DNA from: Acetobacterium sp.
Lineage (GTDB): Bacteria; Bacillota; Clostridia; Eubacteriales; Eubacteriaceae
DNA length: 10,611 nucleotides
Assembly (NCBI GenBank): GCA_022013395.1
Contig: JAKLQL010000505.1
Coordinates: forward strand, 1-10,611
Direction of reading: 5' to 3'
Shown here: positions 7,346 through 10,611 of the stretch, piece after piece
Numbering within the stretch: position 1 is the first letter of the stretch
How the letters are laid out: each line of letters opens with the position of its first letter
Notes under the pieces: model-generated
Database searches by the model: none
What the model saw: only the letters and a program-made list of their open reading frames with translations
Told to the model about the DNA's origin: nothing
Made by a program: the position numbers and the translations under genes

Positions 7346-8470
7346 TTATTTTAGTATTTCACTAAAAGTTTCTACAGCTGTTCTTACCTGTTCGTAGTTG
7401 GTCATCTGGCGGTCGATTTCAACCAATAATATTGGAATATTGTTTTTTGCACAGGCCTTTTTAATCATGACATAGTCAAATTCTTCAGGATCACAGAATT
7501 TTGTCATAACAAAAATTACGCCATTGGCCTGATATTTTGAGACCAGATCGACGGTAAATTGAGCGATTGCTTTGTCAACATTAAAGAGAACCGAACAATT
7601 ATCCATATCAGCAAATTTACCGGCCAAGCTATCCAGGCCAGTTTCAGCTGGGTTGGCATCAACACGATATTGTCGTGATTCGCTGGCGATATTATCAGCA
7701 ACGATTTGGATGTTATTATCATCAAATATCTGCAACAGATCATCGGCATCAACCAGAATACCGGTTGTGACAATTTTAATTTTATTGTTTGCGGTTTTCT
7801 CTGTTTTATTCAGTTCGCTGATTAAGCCTTTTACTAATGCTGTATGTTCGGATTTTTCCATATAGAAAGCACTTTGGAAAATGGCGTTGCGATCAGCCGC
7901 AGTAATTTCTGGATAATCATTTAAACAGTCTGACAATTCTCGCATGACAGCATTGTGTTCGTTATAGATGGCGATGGATTCTTGCAACTTGGCATCATCA
8001 AAACTCATGCCGGTAGCTTTTTCCAAATCAGCAATAACCCGTTCATAACCAGCCTTGGTAAATGCTTTGCCAAAGTCGGCTTTACGATTCTGCGGATAAA
8101 CCATCGGGATAAACGGAATATTTTCAACTGAAGATTTCCAGTTTTCACCCAAACATTTTAACGAGTCGCATAATGACGGAATAATGATTGCGGAGGCGCC
8201 TTCAAATTCGCCGCGGATGCCCAATTCCAACACTGATTGCATAACTGAACAGATAAATGCTGGAAAATAGGTTTTCGCTTCTTTGATTTCAATGTCAGCT
8301 CCCCAGGTGCCAAATGGAACCATTCCCATGGCATGAACGATTTCTTCCGGGGTATAGACTGGGGCACAAAGGACAACTTTTTTGTCCTGAGCAAGATAAT
8401 TTTTTAATTGTTCCTTTGGTGAGGATGCAATTTTATGAAATGCTTGTAAACTTTGTTTTAAATCTGACAT
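7346..8470 (-). CDS. 2-hydroxyacyl-CoA dehydratase, beta-type subunit (HadC/FldC-like)
   Basis: This is the smaller subunit of an oxygen-sensitive radical dehydratase that converts (R)-2-hydroxyacyl-CoA to 2-enoyl-CoA. Its 374 residues match the HadC/FldC/LcdB size class. Cysteines in family contexts are Cys74 (AFICSVMQ), Cys101 and Cys106 (SLCDSLKCLGENW) and Cys326 (TKFCDPEEFDY). Three of these are expected to hold the subunit's [4Fe-4S] cluster, and the last motif is strongly typical of the family. The ATG follows the partner subunit's stop by one base, and its GGAGG site is built from the partner's last codons, which ensures paired synthesis. A perfect 7-bp stem lies across the final codons of this gene. 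The physiological substrate (aliphatic such as 2-hydroxyisocaproyl-CoA, or aromatic such as phenyllactyl-CoA) is not resolved. Confidence 0.92.
   Translation of the reverse strand: MSDLKQSLQAFHKIASSPKEQLKNYLAQDKKVVLCAPVYTPEEIVHAMGMVPFGTWGADIEIKEAKTYFPAFICSVMQSVLELGIRGEFEGASAIIIPSLCDSLKCLGENWKSSVENIPFIPMVYPQNRKADFGKAFTKAGYERVIADLEKATGMSFDDAKLQESIAIYNEHNAVMRELSDCLNDYPEITAADRNAIFQSAFYMEKSEHTALVKGLISELNKTEKTANNKIKIVTTGILVDADDLLQIFDDNNIQIVADNIASESRQYRVDANPAETGLDSLAGKFADMDNCSVLFNVDKAIAQFTVDLVSKYQANGVIFVMTKFCDPEEFDYVMIKKACAKNNIPILLVEIDRQMTNYEQVRTAVETFSEILK
7349..7367 (-). other. Perfect inverted repeat at the dehydratase/ligase junction
   Basis: On the minus strand TTTTAGT and ACTAAAA are perfectly complementary around the loop GAAAT. 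The stem covers the last six codons of the dehydratase small subunit, with the TAA directly after it and the ligase ATG four bases further. It is AT-rich and has no clean U-tract, so termination seems weak at best. It could be an mRNA processing or stability element, or chance. Confidence 0.4.
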
Positions 8471-8471
8471 C

Positions 8472-9704
8472 TTAGCAGCCTCCTTTTTTTGATTCCATAA
8501 TTTCGGTTAAGCCTTGGACTCTGGTTTCATATTGAGCTTCTGAGAAATTTCGTGGATCCGCTTGATCCCCATCAAATGCGACATGAGGGATTTCGCATTC
8601 TTCAGCGATCTGACGACTCATTTCAGCCATGAAGCCGCTCCATAATTTACATGAACGATTGGTATGAACCAATAAACCTTCAACATTATTGGCTTTGATC
8701 AGTTTTACTCGTTTATCACGTGCGTTTTCCAGGTTCATGGCGTTTGGTACATTACAGTATGCCTTTACCATGCCGTCAAAATCGTCATAGATAAAACCAA
8801 AAGCATCCGCATAGATGGTTGTTACCATATTGATGCCCCGGCTTTTCAGGCCCGTCGATGTTGCTCGAAGATACGGCCAACAAGCAATTCCTTCAAACAT
8901 AATCCGATGTTTTTCTTCACCCCGGAAGGTACTGTTTCCTGTTTCAACATTTTCCAGATACTCTTTATGAAGCACTTCCATGGCTTCTGCCGCTTCTTTT
9001 TTACCACGAGCTGTTACCATAACCGCCATGTGGTTTAAGAGATCAAAGCCATTAAAAGGTGAAGGCGTATGTTTTGCTTCTGATGTTGCTGCTAACCAGG
9101 CACGACTTGTTCGGCCAGAATATTCCATTACTTCCTGGAATTTTTCTTCGGTCCATTTTTTACCGGTCAGTTCTTCCAGCTGTTTAATTGCTTCCAGAAA
9201 CTGCGCTTTGACATATGCTACCTGAGCATCGGAAACTTCATAATCCGGGTTAAACGGAATGTCAATGATGATCATCGGAATGTTCAGTTCTTTAGCCAGG
9301 TTTTCATACCATTTGATCATGCAGTTGCAGATATTGTTGCAACACAATAAGAAATCTGGTTCTGGCATATTTTGTTCTGGCGTATCTTTAATTTTTGCAT
9401 AGGCCAAACTGATTCTGGCATAAGCACAGATATCATTGGAATAGCCATCATCTTCACTGATATTACATAAACGTTCGCCACCGCCACGAGCTGCAATTCC
9501 AGCTGCCTGGTTTTCCGGATAACAGACTGCCAACCCTAATGTCTCCGGTATTTCCACCGGAAAATTGGACGAACACCAGCCGATCATTTCTCCACGATCT
9601 TTAGCTGCTTGAGCATCGACATAGGCATCTGTGGCGATTTTTCCTAATTTAAACTTTGCCGAATTAGGATCTGGTGGACTTTTTTTCTTTACTTCATTAC
9701 TCAT
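8472..9704 (-). CDS. 2-hydroxyacyl-CoA dehydratase, alpha-type subunit (HadB/FldB-like)
   Basis: This is the larger subunit of the dehydratase, 410 residues, close to the usual HadB/FldB length. It carries GWCSSNFPVEIP (42-53), NDICAYAR (90-97), FLLCCNNICNCMIKWYE (118-134), FEGIACWPYLR (270-280), INRSCK-type HTNRSCKLWSGF (347-358) and DGDQADPRNFSEAQYETR (378-395). Cys93, Cys126 and Cys352 stand where the three protein ligands of the subunit's [4Fe-4S] cluster are expected. One electron from the activator creates a ketyl radical on the substrate during dehydration. The overall sequence recalls the 2-hydroxyisocaproyl-CoA and phenyllactyl-CoA dehydratases more than the glutaryl type. The start is firm: AGAGGTG lies six bases upstream, and the ATG overlaps the activator stop by 8 nt. 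Thirteen cysteines are present in all. Confidence 0.93.
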   Translation of the reverse strand: MSNEVKKKSPPDPNSAKFKLGKIATDAYVDAQAAKDRGEMIGWCSSNFPVEIPETLGLAVCYPENQAAGIAARGGGERLCNISEDDGYSNDICAYARISLAYAKIKDTPEQNMPEPDFLLCCNNICNCMIKWYENLAKELNIPMIIIDIPFNPDYEVSDAQVAYVKAQFLEAIKQLEELTGKKWTEEKFQEVMEYSGRTSRAWLAATSEAKHTPSPFNGFDLLNHMAVMVTARGKKEAAEAMEVLHKEYLENVETGNSTFRGEEKHRIMFEGIACWPYLRATSTGLKSRGINMVTTIYADAFGFIYDDFDGMVKAYCNVPNAMNLENARDKRVKLIKANNVEGLLVHTNRSCKLWSGFMAEMSRQIAEECEIPHVAFDGDQADPRNFSEAQYETRVQGLTEIMESKKGGC

Positions 9705-10491
9705 TTAAAACACCTCTCTTTTTTACTTGTTCATAGGCACTGATCGCAGCCCCTAAAGCACCCATCATCTGTGATGTTTCTGACCACTTAATGGGAACCT
9801 GCAATTCTTTTTCTAATGCTCTTCTGACGCCGCCGTTCTTGGCGACGCCGCCACTCATAAAAACTTCTTCTTTGATACCAACGCGCTTTGCCAACCCGGC
9901 AACCCGGCTTGCCACCGAATTACAGATGCCGGCAATAACATTTTCCACCGTTTCCCCGGAAGCTAACTGAGAAATAACCTCGGATTCCGCAAAAACTGTA
10001 CAGGTACTGGATATTTTAGCCGGTTTTTCGGCTAATTCTGCCCTTTTTTCCAATTCATCGATGGGCATCTGAAGAATGTTTGCCATGACATCCAAAAACC
10101 GTCCAGTTCCGGCTGCGCATTTATCATTCATCATGAAGTTTTCCATGACTCCTTTGTCGTTGATCCGCAACACCTTGGCATCCTGGCCACCGATATCAAT
10201 AATAGTGCGAACCTGGGGATTTTTGAACAGCACCCCTTTGGCATGGCAGCTCAGTTCACTTAACTCGCCGTGGGCCGGATCAAAATTTCGGCGCCCATAT
10301 CCGGTAGCCATGACAAAGTCGACATCATTCCGGGTCAGCTGCGCTTTTTTCAGGATGGTCTCCATGATTTTTTCAGCTCCGATTGTCCCAATCCCGGCAA
10401 CAAGAAGTTCCGTCCCGATGATGCATTCGCCATCTTCCAGCAGAACACATTTCGAGGTGGTTGATCCAATATCGATTCCCAGTGTTCGTAT
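9697..10491 (-). CDS. 2-hydroxyacyl-CoA dehydratase activator ATPase (HadI/FldI/HgdC-like)
   Basis: This is a homodimeric [4Fe-4S] ATPase of the ASKHA fold that injects one high-energy electron into the dehydratase at the cost of ATP. From the proposed start it has 264 residues, within the family range. It contains the phosphate motif GIDIGSTTSK (5-14), ATGYGR, DIGGQDAKV, the cluster cysteine Cys125 in NDKCAAGTGR, a second ligand Cys164 in SSTCTVFAESEV, and the MSGGVAKNGGVR adenosine motif. The 39-residue spacing of the two cysteines is the family spacing. The first in-frame ATG (10365) would remove the whole GIDIGSTTSK motif and cannot be right. Between that motif and the upstream in-frame TGA (10501-10503) there is no ATG, GTG or TTG. 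The best fit to the family N-terminus is an ATA codon at 10489-10491, giving M-R-T-L-G-I-D. A GGTGA ribosome-site fragment lies just upstream. Confidence 0.85.
   Translation of the reverse strand: MRTLGIDIGSTTSKCVLLEDGECIIGTELLVAGIGTIGAEKIMETILKKAQLTRNDVDFVMATGYGRRNFDPAHGELSELSCHAKGVLFKNPQVRTIIDIGGQDAKVLRINDKGVMENFMMNDKCAAGTGRFLDVMANILQMPIDELEKRAELAEKPAKISSTCTVFAESEVISQLASGETVENVIAGICNSVASRVAGLAKRVGIKEEVFMSGGVAKNGGVRRALEKELQVPIKWSETSQMMGALGAAISAYEQVKKRGVLNE
10489..10491 (-). other. Probable non-canonical (ATA) or mutated start codon of the activator
   Basis: The minus strand reads CAATAATACGAACACTG across the end of the CoA-transferase. TAA at 10493-10491 stops that gene, and ATA at 10491-10489 is where an ATG would create the common TAATG stop/start overlap. 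A single change (plus-strand T to C at 10489) would restore ATG. GGTGA, part of the extended anti-Shine-Dalgarno match, ends about nine bases upstream. Another ATA (10492-10494) and a CTG (10480-10482) are less likely alternatives. Confidence 0.5.
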
Positions 10492-10611
10492 TATTGTATT
10501 TCACCATTTCCTCTCATTGAGTCAATATCTTCAGCGGTAAAGCCAATACTGCTCAAAATTTCATTTGTATTGCCACCATAGGTTGGGCCTTTTTTATAAT
10601 CTGGTAAACCA
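10491..10611 (-). CDS. C-terminal end of a type III (CaiB/HadA-like) CoA-transferase, 5' end beyond window
   Basis: Only the last 39 codons and the TAA are inside the window. They read GLPDYKKGPTYGGNTNEILS and then SIGFTAEDIDSMRGNGEIQ. This is the typical tail of family III CoA-transferases: a Gly/Pro-containing stretch, then a G-x-N-T-x-E-I-L helix, a G-(F/Y)-(T/S)-x-E-(D/E)-I segment and a short final helix. Members such as HadA, FldA and CaiB move CoA from an acyl-CoA product to the incoming acid, which keeps substrate activation cheap. Its position just before the activator matches the hadA-hadI and fldA-fldI order. The catalytic Asp lies outside the window, so the assignment rests on this tail and the neighbours. 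Confidence 0.75.
   Translation of the reverse strand, partial: GLPDYKKGPTYGGNTNEILSSIGFTAEDIDSMRGNGEIQ

Noticed and set aside
9697..10365. Activator starting at the first in-frame ATG (10365), 222 residues
   Set aside because: It would remove the conserved N-terminal nucleotide-binding motif, which is intact and in frame upstream. The longer product also matches the family length.
7346..10491. Benzoyl-CoA reductase (BadDEFG/BcrABCD) or glutarate-type 2-hydroxyglutaryl-CoA dehydratase
   Set aside because: There is a single activator subunit and two dehydratase-type subunits of 410 and 374 residues with HadB/FldB-like motifs. The associated acyl-CoA dehydrogenase and type III CoA-transferase point to the hydroxyisocaproyl/phenyllactyl group.
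1..10611. CRISPR arrays, tRNA or rRNA genes, insertion sequences, phage genes
   Set aside because: No regularly spaced repeats, cloverleaf-like sequences, transposase motifs or terminal inverted repeats were found. The window is almost entirely metabolic coding sequence.

Overview
The window is a dense, one-direction block. Every gene that can be supported lies on the minus strand, so transcription runs from the right edge to the left. The sequence suggests a strictly anaerobic Firmicute of the acetogen/Clostridia type (Acetobacterium- or Eubacterium-like). The reasons are the radical 2-hydroxyacyl-CoA dehydratase with its ATP-dependent activator, a bifurcation-type Etf whose alpha subunit carries a ferredoxin domain, strong GGAGG-type ribosome sites and moderate GC. 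This is a judgement from protein families and not a database identification.

In transcription order the main operon is: the 3' end of a type III CoA-transferase (10611-10491); the dehydratase activator (10491-9697); the two dehydratase subunits (9704-8472 and 8470-7346); an AMP-forming acyl-CoA ligase (7341-5770); an acyl-CoA dehydrogenase/enoyl-CoA reductase (5780-4644); EtfB (4591-3806); EtfA with an N-terminal 2x[4Fe-4S] domain (3791-2607); and an MFS transporter of the GPH type (2573-1191). Spacing is tight, with overlaps of 1, 8 and 11 nt and a largest gap of 52 nt, so this looks like one polycistronic unit whose promoter lies beyond the right edge. A 226-nt gap (965-1190) follows. It holds a candidate promoter, a 14-bp tandem repeat and an 11-bp dyad. 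Then comes a 3-hydroxyacyl-CoA dehydrogenase (964 to the left edge, incomplete).

As a pathway, a carboxylic acid is imported and activated to its CoA ester by the ligase or by CoA transfer. A 2-hydroxyacyl-CoA is dehydrated by the activator-dependent radical dehydratase to a 2-enoyl-CoA. The acyl-CoA dehydrogenase/EtfAB complex then reduces the double bond, probably coupling NADH oxidation to both enoyl-CoA and ferredoxin reduction. The order CoA-transferase, activator, dehydratase, acyl-CoA dehydrogenase, EtfB, EtfA matches the known amino-acid-derived 2-hydroxyacid reduction operons (hadAIBC-acdB-etfBA type; fldAIBC for aryl-lactates). The ligase, reductase, EtfB, ferredoxin-EtfA run matches the layout of the acetogen caffeate-reduction operon (carBCDE type). 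The locus therefore looks like a hybrid of the two, with its own transporter. The substrate cannot be read from sequence.

The most notable points are this hybrid architecture and the activator gene, whose in-frame 5' end has no ATG, GTG or TTG and would need an ATA start at the stop/start junction with the CoA-transferase. The regulatory-looking gap before the 3-hydroxyacyl-CoA dehydrogenase is also notable. No RNA genes, CRISPR arrays, insertion sequences or credible plus-strand genes were seen.
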